Source of the DNA: an uncultured Caulobacteraceae bacterium | Lineage (GTDB): Bacteria > Pseudomonadota > Alphaproteobacteria > Caulobacterales > TH1-2 | Length of the DNA: 5,295 bases | Reading direction: 5' to 3' | Assembly (NCBI GenBank): GCA_937967425.1 | Contig: CALBST010000074.1 | Span: 1 to 5,295 of the forward strand | Shown: positions 1 through 5,217 of the stretch, piece after piece | Layout of the letters: each line of letters opens with the position of its first letter | Numbering within the stretch: the first letter of the stretch is position 1 | The notes under the pieces: generated by a model | Database searches by the model: none | What the model was told of the DNA's origin: nothing | What the model saw: only the letters and a program-made list of their open reading frames with translations | Made by a program: the position numbers and the translations under genes

Positions 1-310
1 GCGCCCGGAGTTTTCGACGTGGACGCGTTTCCTCGATACGGGCGGCGCTGATCCAACGACGGCGCTGCTTGCTCTGGCTGATTGTTTGCCGCCGGCGGCG
101 ATGGTGCATTTCCCGGAGCCCGCGCCGATCAGCACCATGACATGGACAGTCGATATCGCGCGCGTTCCGGAGAGCCTTGATGGCTGGCATTTGCTGTGGG
201 CGTCGAGCGAACATGCGGGCGAAGGCTATTCGCTACAGAACATGGCGATGTGGAGCGCAAGCGGCGACCTGCTTGCCGTGGGCCGGCAAGCAGTCGCCAT
301 CTTCGCTTAG
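1..310 (+). CDS. Acyl-CoA thioesterase (TesB-like, double hotdog), C-terminal part
   Basis: The reading frame is open from base 2 to a TAG at 308-310, giving 102 residues with no start in view, so the gene begins upstream of the window. What is visible matches the C-terminal half of the TesB-like family: a helix-rich linker (residues ~1-35) ending in ALADCLPPAAM, then the second hotdog with PISTMTWTVDI, a DGWHLLWASSEHAGEGYS strand, and the closing strands GDLLAVGRQAVAIFA. Family members hydrolyse acyl-CoA to fatty acid and CoA in the cytoplasm. Substrate range cannot be told from this fragment. The internal ATG at 86 is not a real start, because the conserved fold continues upstream of it. 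The stop codon overlaps that of the convergent SRPBCC gene. The family call is firm; a specific gene name is not justified. Confidence 0.85.
   Translation, partial: RPEFSTWTRFLDTGGADPTTALLALADCLPPAAMVHFPEPAPISTMTWTVDIARVPESLDGWHLLWASSEHAGEGYSLQNMAMWSASGDLLAVGRQAVAIFA
263..298 (-). terminator. Strong hairpin past the minus-strand operon, candidate terminator
   Basis: Arms 263-278 and 284-298 pair over 15 bp with a single bulged C at 268 and a five-base loop (279-283). The inner stem is ten uninterrupted pairs, CTGCTTGCCG with CGGCAAGCAG. On the minus strand the hairpin starts nine bases after the last SRPBCC stop codon, where a terminator would be expected. There is no clear T-tract on either side, so it may act as an mRNA 3'-end stabiliser or Rho-assisted terminator rather than a classic intrinsic one. 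It also lies inside the last codons of the convergent thioesterase gene, so protein coding constrains part of it. Confidence 0.4.
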
Positions 311-735
311 CCGAGCTTGCCGCTCTCGATGTAGCTTTTCATGTTCGAGAGAATGCGCGGCCAGCCGTTGGAGATTCCCGGCAGCACTTTGCTCTCAGCT
401 GGGAAGCCTTCGTGGATGACAGTGAATTTCGTGCCGCTCTCGTGCTCATCAAGTTCGTAGGTCACGCGTGAGGCGGGTTCATCGATGCCCTCCGGCTTCA
501 AGCTGAATGTCATCACTAAGCGGTTCGGCGGATCGATCTCCAGCACTTCGCCATCGTGGCTGAGTTTGCTCTGATCGTCCGGATACATGAACTCAACGCG
601 CGCGCCTTGTTTCCACTCTGAGCGTACGAAGCGCTTCCAGAAGTGCTTGGTGTGCTCGCCTGTTGTGATGGCGTCCCAGACCTTCTGCTTCGGCGCTTGG
701 ATGTAGATGACGTAAACGAATTCCGGCTTGCTCAT
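307..735 (-). CDS. SRPBCC (AHSA1-like) domain protein, third of three in operon
   Basis: A 142-residue protein of the SRPBCC/START-like superfamily, activator-of-Hsp90-ATPase (AHSA1) branch. These are small cytoplasmic proteins with a deep hydrophobic cavity, but individual functions are mostly unknown. Visible family marks are the first strand FVYVIYI (6-12), the helix segment VWDAIT (19-24), SEWKQG (39-44), GEVLEIDPPNRLVMTF in mid-protein, and the closing helix NGWPRILSNMKSYIESG. ATG at 735 is chosen: its A overlaps the preceding gene's TGA as ATGA (732-735), and an AAGGGG ribosome site lies eight bases upstream. A GTG at 744 in the same frame falls inside that ribosome site and is unlikely. 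The protein is clearly paralogous to the product of 1190-1672. Its TAA overlaps the convergent thioesterase TAG. Confidence 0.85.
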   Translation of the reverse strand: MSKPEFVYVIYIQAPKQKVWDAITTGEHTKHFWKRFVRSEWKQGARVEFMYPDDQSKLSHDGEVLEIDPPNRLVMTFSLKPEGIDEPASRVTYELDEHESGTKFTVIHEGFPAESKVLPGISNGWPRILSNMKSYIESGKLG

Positions 736-1193
736 TGGTCCCACCCCTTGATGTTATGATCCGGCGCCTTGTCGGCGACGATGTTGAGATTGATGCCGTG
801 CTCCAGCCACGCCTTTGCGGCGGCGAGCACGAGGTTCCAGCCTTGTGTGAGATCGAGCGCTTCGGCGATCACATCGTCGCCGCGCAGGCCTGCGTTCACG
901 ATGCTGAGCATTGTGCCCTTGGAATGGGGCGTGAACGTCATCTCGACCTGGTTGGATTTCGGGAACGACCATTCGAAGGCAATGCGCGCGTTCGGCTCTA
1001 TGGCTTTGACGTCGATGTCATCGCCGACGCCGTACATCTCCCATTCCCAACGTACGCGTTTGCCGGCCTCAAGTTTGCCGCTCGATTTGGTGAACCAGAA
1101 TCTCGTGGTGATAGCGGGATCGACGAAAGCGTTGAACACTTCGCCCACCGGCTTGCGGATCAGCATGTCCGCTTTGACGATGGGCGCGTTCAT
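732..1193 (-). CDS. SRPBCC (AHSA1-like) domain protein, second of three in operon
   Basis: A 153-residue SRPBCC protein from a different AHSA1 subfamily than its two neighbours. Distinctive stretches are GEVFNAFVDPAITTRFWFTKSSG (17-39), GKRVRWEWEMYG, the acidic DDIDVKAIEPNARIAFEW, and the C-terminal KAWLEHGINLNIVADKAPD (127-145). This layout, with the FWFTKSSGKL and LEHGINLN signatures, is common in stand-alone bacterial SRPBCC proteins annotated as polyketide cyclase/dehydrase or AHSA1; no enzymatic activity should be assumed. The start is ATG 1193, overlapping the upstream TGA as ATGA (1190-1193). A GGAG at 1202-1205 lies eight bases upstream. Both ends are joined to neighbours by ATGA, suggesting translational coupling and matched protein amounts. 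Confidence 0.87.
   Translation of the reverse strand: MNAPIVKADMLIRKPVGEVFNAFVDPAITTRFWFTKSSGKLEAGKRVRWEWEMYGVGDDIDVKAIEPNARIAFEWSFPKSNQVEMTFTPHSKGTMLSIVNAGLRGDDVIAEALDLTQGWNLVLAAAKAWLEHGINLNIVADKAPDHNIKGWDQ
744..749 (-). promoter_or_regulatory. Ribosome binding site deciding the start at 735
   Basis: AAGGGG on the minus strand, eight bases before ATG 735. It includes the first base of the alternative GTG (744-742), which argues against that start. It lies inside the 3' end of the preceding SRPBCC gene, so re-initiation after that gene's stop is plausible. Confidence 0.6.
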
Positions 1194-1672
1194 TTTGGCG
1201 GCTCCATCTTCACGACCAGAGGCTCGCCGGTTTCGAGCAGGCTCTTGAGCGATGAAAGAATGATCGCCCAGCCTTGCTCACCGGCTTTGAGATACTTGCG
1301 CGGGATGGCGCTCGTCGTGTGTTGAGTCATCGTGAGCTTTACCGCGTCGCCGGCGGGCTCGATGTCGTAAGTGATGGTGGCGGCCTTAGGCGGATCGGGC
1401 TCATCACCCCATTCCATGTCCCAGGTCAGCTGCAGTTTGCGCGGCCGATTGCTGATCAGAACTTCGCCGAACACGTCGAGCGTGCCGTCCGCCATCACCA
1501 TCTTCCACGGCGAGCCTTGCTTCCAATCACTCTCGACGGTGCGGCCGAAGAAGAATTTCGTTGTAAACTCGCTCTTCGTCAGCGCGTCCCAAACACGCTC
1601 GGGCGTCGAGCGGATGAAGAAGATGTACACAAGGTCGGGCGGCACAATCCGCTCGTCGCCGTCATTCGCCAT
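1190..1672 (-). CDS. SRPBCC (AHSA1-like) domain protein, first of three in operon
   Basis: A 160-residue SRPBCC protein that follows the ArsR-type regulator directly. It shares a segment-by-segment pattern with the product of 307-735: an LVYIFFI first strand (14-20), VWDALT (27-32), SDWKQG (48-53), GEVLISNRPRKLQLTW in the middle, a TYDIEP strand, and the final helix GWAIILSSLKSLLETG. The two are best explained as old tandem duplicates separated by a more distant relative. ATG 1672 is supported by GGAGAG at 1678-1683, five bases upstream. The gene start overlaps the end of the regulator gene by 11 bp. The N-terminal MANDGDERIVPP is probably a flexible lead. ArsR-SRPBCC pairs are a recurrent bacterial arrangement, often read as regulator plus ligand-binding effector; the ligand is unknown. 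Confidence 0.87.
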   Translation of the reverse strand: MANDGDERIVPPDLVYIFFIRSTPERVWDALTKSEFTTKFFFGRTVESDWKQGSPWKMVMADGTLDVFGEVLISNRPRKLQLTWDMEWGDEPDPPKAATITYDIEPAGDAVKLTMTQHTTSAIPRKYLKAGEQGWAIILSSLKSLLETGEPLVVKMEPPK

Positions 1673-2000
1673 TGTCGCTCTCCAACGCCTTCTTCAAGTC
1701 GAACAGTGCTTCGAGGCGTGCTCGCTCGTATTTGGAGATCCAGCGTTCGCCGATCTCATGGATGGGCGCCGGGTTGAGGTAGTGCAGTTTCTCGCGGCCG
1801 CGCTTCACGCTCGCCACGAGATTGGCGCTCTCCAGAACGGCCAGGTGCTTGGTGACAGCCTGGCGGCTCATGCCCCGGCCCTCGCACAACTCGCTCAGCG
1901 TCTGCCCGTTGCGCGCGAAAAGCGTGTCGAGCAGGGCGCGGCGGCTGCGGTCAGCCAAAGCGCGGAAAACGCCGTCAACAGCCTCGTCTTCGGTGTCCAC
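1662..2000 (-). CDS. ArsR-family winged-helix transcription regulator, no metal site seen
   Basis: A 112-residue ArsR/SmtB-type winged-helix repressor. Residues 11-28 (VFRALADRSRRALLDTLF) form the typical first helices. Residues 35-62 hold the helix-turn-helix, with recognition helix SRQAVTKHLAVLESANLV. Residues 65-75 form the wing. The classic metal motif ELCVCDL is replaced by ELCEGRG with one cysteine (Cys39), so metal sensing through that site is unlikely. It heads an operon with three SRPBCC genes and probably represses it by binding the inverted repeat between its promoter boxes. The start is GTG at 2000: an in-frame TAA at 2009-2007 excludes any earlier start, and the conserved fold begins by about residue 11. 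No ribosome site can fit, because the -10 box ends five bases upstream; translation is probably leaderless. Confidence 0.9.
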   Translation of the reverse strand: MDTEDEAVDGVFRALADRSRRALLDTLFARNGQTLSELCEGRGMSRQAVTKHLAVLESANLVASVKRGREKLHYLNPAPIHEIGERWISKYERARLEALFDLKKALESDNGE

Positions 2001-2005
2001 GCGAT

Positions 2006-2035
2006 CTTATAGGCAACCAAAAGGTTGCATGTCAA
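2006..2035 (-). promoter_or_regulatory. Sigma-70-type promoter of the arsR-SRPBCC operon
   Basis: Reading the minus strand, a perfect TTGACA (2035-2030) is followed after 18 bases by TATAAG (2011-2006), one mismatch from the -10 consensus. The predicted transcription start falls at about 2000-1999, on or next to the first base of the regulator's GTG codon. The spacer is filled by the operator inverted repeat. Confidence 0.75.
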
Positions 2036-2037
2036 CC
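2013..2037. promoter_or_regulatory. Probable ArsR operator: three CAACC half-sites
   Basis: A perfect 16-bp inverted repeat, GCAACC-AAAA-GGTTGC (2013-2028), fits within the promoter spacer. A further CAACC at 2033-2037 pairs with the central GGTTG (2023-2027) to form a second palindrome with a five-base gap. Half-sites therefore start at 2014, 2023 and 2033, about one helical turn apart, and the third overlaps the -35 box. Occupation by the ArsR-type dimer would block RNA polymerase, giving autorepression. That the regulator binds here is inferred from position and symmetry. Confidence 0.65.
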
Positions 2038-2165
2038 TCTGCCGAGCGGGGAATGGGCTAAGCTATGCCGTATTGGATGGGCAGAATGGCCGGTCGCTGG
2101 GCCACGATCCCGGCTATGGGGTCGGTTGTGACGGCAGCGAGTTTCAGCGCGGGGAAGGATGGCCG
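2036..2165. other. Divergent intergenic stretch upstream of the flavoprotein gene
   Basis: This stretch lies between the minus-strand operon promoter and the flavoprotein start. I see no convincing plus-strand -35/-10 pair; GCTATGCC (near 2062) resembles the Caulobacter-type -10 element but has no partner at the right distance. The flavoprotein reading frame stays open back to 2025, but the peptide it would add shows no family resemblance. The only clear element is the ribosome site at its right end. Confidence 0.4.
2151..2159 (+). promoter_or_regulatory. Ribosome binding site deciding the flavoprotein start
   Basis: GGGGAAGGA lies six bases before ATG 2166. It places the start directly before the conserved first strand and dinucleotide-binding glycine motif, and makes the upstream in-frame codons unlikely starts. 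Another ATG at 2159 is out of frame. Confidence 0.65.
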
Positions 2166-3494
2166 ATGACGCGCAAGCATGTCGTCGTCATCGGCGCTGG
2201 CTTCTCGGGGGTCGCGGCTGCGGCAGCTTTGGTGCGCCGCAAAAACGCGCCGCGCGTGACGCTGATCGAGCGCGCGCGGTTCGGGCCTGGCCTGGCCTAC
2301 GCGACGAAAGACCCGGCGCACCTTCTCAACGTCCGCGCCTCGAACATGAGCGCCTATGCCGACAAGCCGGCGGACTTCGCCGATTGGCTCAAATCAAAGA
2401 CCGGCGCGGCGTCGACGAGCTTTGCGTCGCGCGCCCGCTACGGCGCCTACATCCAGGATGTGCTGAAGCGCGCCGGCCGCGCGGCGATGTTTGGCGGCGG
2501 CTTGCAGCGCGTACGCGGTGAAGCGGTGGCGTGCCGCGCCGGCTCGGGCTGGTGGCATGTGACGCTCGCTTCCGGCAAAGAGGTCGAGGCCAACGGCGTC
2601 ATCCTTGCGCTCGGCAATCAAAGCGCCTCGACGCCAGGCGTGTTCGCTGACGCCGGCGTGCCGGTGCTTGATCCATGGGACGCGAAGGCGCTGCAAAAAA
2701 TCGGACGCGGCGATGTCCTGCTGCTTGGCGCCGGCCTCACCATGATCGATGTCGCACTTTCGTTGTCGCAACGCTCCAAAACCCAGACGATCTATGCACT
2801 GTCGCGGCGCGGGCAGACGCCGCGCATGCACCTTGATCCGCCGCAGCCGCCGCCATCGACGCCGCTGCAGCTGCCGCAGAATTTGAGCGATGCGCTCCAC
2901 GAATTTCGCCGCGAGACGCGGGCCATGGCGGAACGCGGCGAGGCCTGGCAGCTTGCCGTCGACGGCATGCGCAGCGTGACACCCGCCCTTTGGCGTGCGC
3001 TCTCGGATGAGCAACAGCGCCGTTTTTTGCGGCATTTGCGGGTGTGGTGGGACGTACACCGCCATCGCGCCGCCCCGGAAATCGCCGCGCGCGCGGAGGC
3101 GTTACAGCGAGAAGGCAAGTTGCGTGTGCTGGCGGGAGAGATTGTCTCGGCGGAGAAGAAGGGGCGCTCGTACGAACTCTATCATCGCCAGCGCGGCAGC
3201 ATGGTGCGCCACCGGCTTGACGTCGCGGCGGTGGTGAATTGCACCGGCGCCAATCTCGATCTCACCCGCTCCAGCGATCCGCTGATCCAGCAACTGTTGA
3301 GCGAAGGCCTGGCGCGCGCCCACCCGAGCGGGCTCGGTCTCGACTTGGATGAAGATGCGCGCGTGCTCGATGCGCGTGGCAAAGTGCAGGGGAGCCTCTA
3401 TGCGATCGGGCCGATCACTGTGGGCTCGTTCTGGGAATCCACCGCTGTGCCGGAAATTCGCGCGCGCGCGGCCGCAATCGCTGAACTGTTCTAA
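2166..3494 (+). CDS. FAD/NAD(P)-binding oxidoreductase, YdhS-like (COG4529 type)
   Basis: A 442-residue flavoprotein. Residues 4-15 (KHVVVIGAGFSG) carry the Rossmann GxGxxG for FAD, with the ribose-binding acid at Glu35 in VTLIER. It is followed by GPGLAYATKDPAHLLNVRASNMSA (40-63), the signature of the FAD-NAD(P)-binding family that includes E. coli YdhS. A second glycine motif, LLLGAGLTM around 188-193, fits an NAD(P)-binding domain. NCTG (358-361) and LYAIGP (411-416) are typical late FAD-contact strands. A soluble cytoplasmic enzyme is expected: no signal peptide or membrane segment is visible. The substrate is unknown. The start is ATG 2166, chosen for its ribosome site and fold. ybgC follows 30 bases after the stop in the same frame, so cotranscription is possible. 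It is not a normal tol-pal member. Confidence 0.85.
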   Translation: MTRKHVVVIGAGFSGVAAAAALVRRKNAPRVTLIERARFGPGLAYATKDPAHLLNVRASNMSAYADKPADFADWLKSKTGAASTSFASRARYGAYIQDVLKRAGRAAMFGGGLQRVRGEAVACRAGSGWWHVTLASGKEVEANGVILALGNQSASTPGVFADAGVPVLDPWDAKALQKIGRGDVLLLGAGLTMIDVALSLSQRSKTQTIYALSRRGQTPRMHLDPPQPPPSTPLQLPQNLSDALHEFRRETRAMAERGEAWQLAVDGMRSVTPALWRALSDEQQRRFLRHLRVWWDVHRHRAAPEIAARAEALQREGKLRVLAGEIVSAEKKGRSYELYHRQRGSMVRHRLDVAAVVNCTGANLDLTRSSDPLIQQLLSEGLARAHPSGLGLDLDEDARVLDARGKVQGSLYAIGPITVGSFWESTAVPEIRARAAAIAELF

Positions 3495-3524
3495 CTTGGC
3501 GCGCGTTCGTGTATCGCAGCGCGC

Positions 3525-3986
3525 ATGAGTGAGGACACCCCCAACGCAGGCCGTTTCGAAGGCCGCATCCATCACCTGCCGGTGCGCGTGTATTACGAAG
3601 ACACCGACTTCAGCGGCGTCGTCTATCACGCCAACTATCTGCGCTTCTTCGAGCGCGGCCGTAGCGATTTTCTCCGTGTCGCCGGCGTTCACCATAACGA
3701 ACTCGCCGCGGCGGCTGACCCCACCGCGTTCGCCGTGAACAAGATGGAGCTCGATTTCCTCAAGGCGGCGCGGATCGATGATGCGCTGCTGGTCAAAACC
3801 GCGTTCGAAACGATGCGCGGTCCCCGCATCTTCATTTCGCAAACGCTCGAAAAAGCGGGCGAAATCTTGGTCACCGCCAAGGTGCAGGTCTGTTGCATAT
3901 CGCTCACGGGGCGGGCCAAGAAGCCGCCAGCAGTGCTTTTGGAACGGCTTAAACCATTTCTAGAGCCCTCGGCGTCCAGCTTTTGA
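3525..3986 (+). CDS. ybgC: Tol-Pal-associated acyl-CoA thioesterase YbgC
   Basis: A 153-residue single-hotdog thioesterase of the 4-hydroxybenzoyl-CoA type. The active-site segment VRVYYEDTDFSGVVYHANYL (20-39) is intact. Asp28 matches the catalytic aspartate known from the 4HBT family, and His35 lies in the conserved YHANY. FFERGRSDFLR (41-51) is strongly YbgC-like. YbgC hydrolyses acyl-CoA in the cytoplasm and is linked to phospholipid metabolism; it normally heads the tol-pal cluster, as here, with tolQ 70 bases downstream. ATG 3525 is the only usable start, since the ten in-frame codons back to the flavoprotein's TAA include no start codon. No good ribosome site precedes it. The stop TGA (3984-3986) lies within a candidate -35 box for tolQ. 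Confidence 0.93.
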   Translation: MSEDTPNAGRFEGRIHHLPVRVYYEDTDFSGVVYHANYLRFFERGRSDFLRVAGVHHNELAAAADPTAFAVNKMELDFLKAARIDDALLVKTAFETMRGPRIFISQTLEKAGEILVTAKVQVCCISLTGRAKKPPAVLLERLKPFLEPSASSF

Positions 3987-4006
3987 CAAACTCATACGGC
4001 TCTAGA
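3959..4006. repeat. Inverted repeat with 9-bp arms across the ybgC-tolQ junction
   Basis: TCTAGAGCC (3959-3967) and GGCTCTAGA (3998-4006) are exact reverse complements separated by 30 bases. Each arm holds a CTAG, a tetranucleotide generally scarce in bacterial genomes; by eye only one other occurs in this window (near 5019). The right arm overlaps the candidate tolQ -10 element. It could be a paired operator or an mRNA stem with a large loop. Confidence 0.5.
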
Positions 4007-4008
4007 CC
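3983..4008 (+). promoter_or_regulatory. Candidate internal promoter for tolQRA
   Basis: A perfect TTGACA (3983-3988) overlaps the ybgC stop codon. It is a poor fit to E. coli spacing, but TCTAGACC (4001-4008) agrees with the Caulobacter housekeeping -10 element GCTANAWC at all but two positions, and the 11-base gap after TTGACAA lies in the 10-14 range known for that class. Transcription would start near 4015, giving tolQ a leader of about 40 bases. This rests on the organism being Caulobacter-like. Confidence 0.4.
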
Positions 4009-4046
4009 GTGTGGGGAACGTGGCTGAAACGAAGGGCCGCGATAGC

Positions 4047-4051
4047 GGGAG
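4047..4051 (+). promoter_or_regulatory. Ribosome binding site deciding the tolQ start
   Basis: GGGAG lies five bases before ATG 4057. It favours this start over the in-frame GTG at 4009, which has no comparable site and would lie upstream of the transcript start predicted from the candidate promoter. Confidence 0.6.
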
Positions 4052-4056
4052 CGAGC

Positions 4057-4743
4057 ATGGAATCCGGCGCAGAGCAGATCACGGTCTTGAGCCTGTTCCT
4101 TCAGGCCGATCCGGTCGTGAAGGGGGTGATGTTGGTTTTGGCCGTGGCCTCGGTTTGGTCATGGGCGATCGCGGTCGAGAAATGGCTGCAGTTTGGCGAA
4201 CTCGAACAGAACGCGCGCCGGTTCGAGCGCGAGTTTTGGTCGGGCCGTTCGCTCGACGACATGGAAGATCGCGGCGACAAGCCGCGCGATGCGATGGCGC
4301 GAGTCTATGCCGCCGCCTCGCGTGAGTGGCGCGAAGCGCGCCGCACTGGCGCGGCCGGCGACAATGCGCAATTCATGCTCGATCGCGTTGACCGTTTGAT
4401 GCAGGCGCAGATCTCGCGCGAGATGGGCCGCGCCTCTCGTAACCTGGGCGTGCTGGCTACCGTCGGCGCCTCGGCGCCGTTCATCGGACTCTTCGGCACG
4501 GTGTGGGGCATCATGAACGCCTTCACCAACATCGCCGCGCAACAACAAACCAATCTCGCCGTCGTCGCGCCCGGCATCGCCGAGGCGCTGTTCGCGACGG
4601 CGCTTGGCCTCGTCGCCGCCATCCCGGCGGTTATCTTCTACAACAAGTTCACCGGCGATCTCGATCGCTTCGGCGATCGGCTCGAGACGTTCAGCGATGA
4701 AGTCGCCGCGCGTCTCTCACGCCGCCTCAGCGAGCGTGGCTGA
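4057..4743 (+). CDS. tolQ: Tol-Pal proton channel subunit TolQ
   Basis: A 228-residue inner-membrane protein, the usual TolQ length. Three membrane segments are visible: about 20-40 (VVKGVMLVLAVASVWSWAIA), 130-152 (containing the invariant GASAPFIGLFGTVWGIMNAF), and 169-194 (PGIAEALFATALGLVAAIPAVIF). Thr148 and Thr181 correspond to the threonines lining the proton path in the ExbB/TolQ/MotA family. The region between segments 1 and 2 is a charged cytoplasmic domain, and the C-terminus is an amphipathic tail. TolQ forms a ring around TolR helices and uses the proton motive force to move TolA. ATG 4057 gives the family length; GTG 4009 would add 16 residues of unlike sequence. The stop TGA shares its final A with the tolR ATG (TGATG), indicating translational coupling. 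Confidence 0.96.
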   Translation: MESGAEQITVLSLFLQADPVVKGVMLVLAVASVWSWAIAVEKWLQFGELEQNARRFEREFWSGRSLDDMEDRGDKPRDAMARVYAAASREWREARRTGAAGDNAQFMLDRVDRLMQAQISREMGRASRNLGVLATVGASAPFIGLFGTVWGIMNAFTNIAAQQQTNLAVVAPGIAEALFATALGLVAAIPAVIFYNKFTGDLDRFGDRLETFSDEVAARLSRRLSERG

Positions 4744-5216
4744 TGGCCGGTGGTCTTGCCGCCTCTGGCCGCGGCCGCGGACGTAGATCGGCCCGGCGCG
4801 GACGCCTCAGCGAAATCAACGTCACGCCGTTCGTGGACGTGATGCTGGTGCTGCTGATCGTGTTCATGGTCACCGCGCCGCTGCTGACCGTGAGCATCCC
4901 GATCGAACTGCCCCGCACCGACGCCAAGCAATCGGCGTCGGAAACCGAGCCGCTCTCGATCACCATTCTTGCGAATGGCACAGTGTATCTGCAGGAAACC
5001 CAAGTTGAGGTTGAAGAGCTAGTGCCGCGCCTGCGCGCCATTTCGCGCGAGGGCTACGATCGCAGCATCTATATTCGCGGCGACGCCAACACCAATTACG
5101 GCGTAATGGCCGATGTGCTGGCGCGGGTGAGCGCCGGCGGCTTCCGCAAGATCCAGCTTGTCACCGACACGCGCGACGGCCCGCGCCGGCCCGACACGCA
5201 ACAGCGCGGGCAATGA
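4743..5216 (+). CDS. tolR: Tol-Pal proton channel subunit TolR
   Basis: A 157-residue ExbD/TolR-family protein. The N-terminus (1-22) is arginine- and glycine-rich and cytoplasmic, as the positive-inside rule predicts. SEINVTPFVDVMLVLLIVFM (23-42) is the family signature, with Asp32 in the single membrane helix as the proton-carrying acid. The periplasmic domain runs from about 50 to 142 and includes ITILANGTVYLQ and SIYIRGDANTNYG, typical of the TolR fold that contacts peptidoglycan. A short polar tail (DTRDGPRRPDTQQRGQ) ends the protein. ATG 4743 overlaps the tolQ TGA by one base, and tolA starts one base after the tolR stop. It works with TolQ to energise TolA. Confidence 0.96.
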   Translation: MAGGLAASGRGRGRRSARRGRLSEINVTPFVDVMLVLLIVFMVTAPLLTVSIPIELPRTDAKQSASETEPLSITILANGTVYLQETQVEVEELVPRLRAISREGYDRSIYIRGDANTNYGVMADVLARVSAGGFRKIQLVTDTRDGPRRPDTQQRGQ

Positions 5217-5217
5217 C

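Noticed and set aside
735..1325. Plus-strand open frame of 196 codons opposite the SRPBCC genes
   Set aside because: It is antisense to two proteins with clear family motifs and shows no recognisable domain. Long antisense frames are expected in GC-rich coding DNA.
1371..2012. Plus-strand open frame of 213 codons opposite the first SRPBCC gene and the regulator
   Set aside because: It covers the regulator and promoter on the other strand and has no family resemblance or ribosome site.
2025..2165. Possible 47-residue N-terminal extension of the flavoprotein
   Set aside because: The extension shows no family similarity, overlaps the divergent promoter/operator, and a good ribosome site precedes ATG 2166.
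2394..3065. Minus-strand open frame of 223 codons inside the flavoprotein gene
   Set aside because: Its composition (runs of Arg, Ala, His) is that of a GC-rich shadow frame, and the plus strand encodes conserved FAD-binding motifs.
3499..3524. GCGCGC repeats as a terminator or start-blocking hairpin before ybgC
   Set aside because: The six-base arms are self-complementary and common in this GC-rich DNA, the loop is 14 bases, and no T-tract follows.
3102..3842. Minus-strand open frame of 246 codons across the flavoprotein-ybgC junction
   Set aside because: It spans two conserved plus-strand genes in antisense and has no recognisable fold.
4009..4056. GTG start adding 16 residues to TolQ
   Set aside because: ATG 4057 has a GGGAG site at good spacing and gives the usual TolQ length.
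4661..4684. Repeated GGCGATC and GATCG motifs near the tolQ 3' end
   Set aside because: They encode the repeated Gly-Asp and Asp-Arg pairs of the C-terminal tail and match local codon use, so no separate signal is needed.
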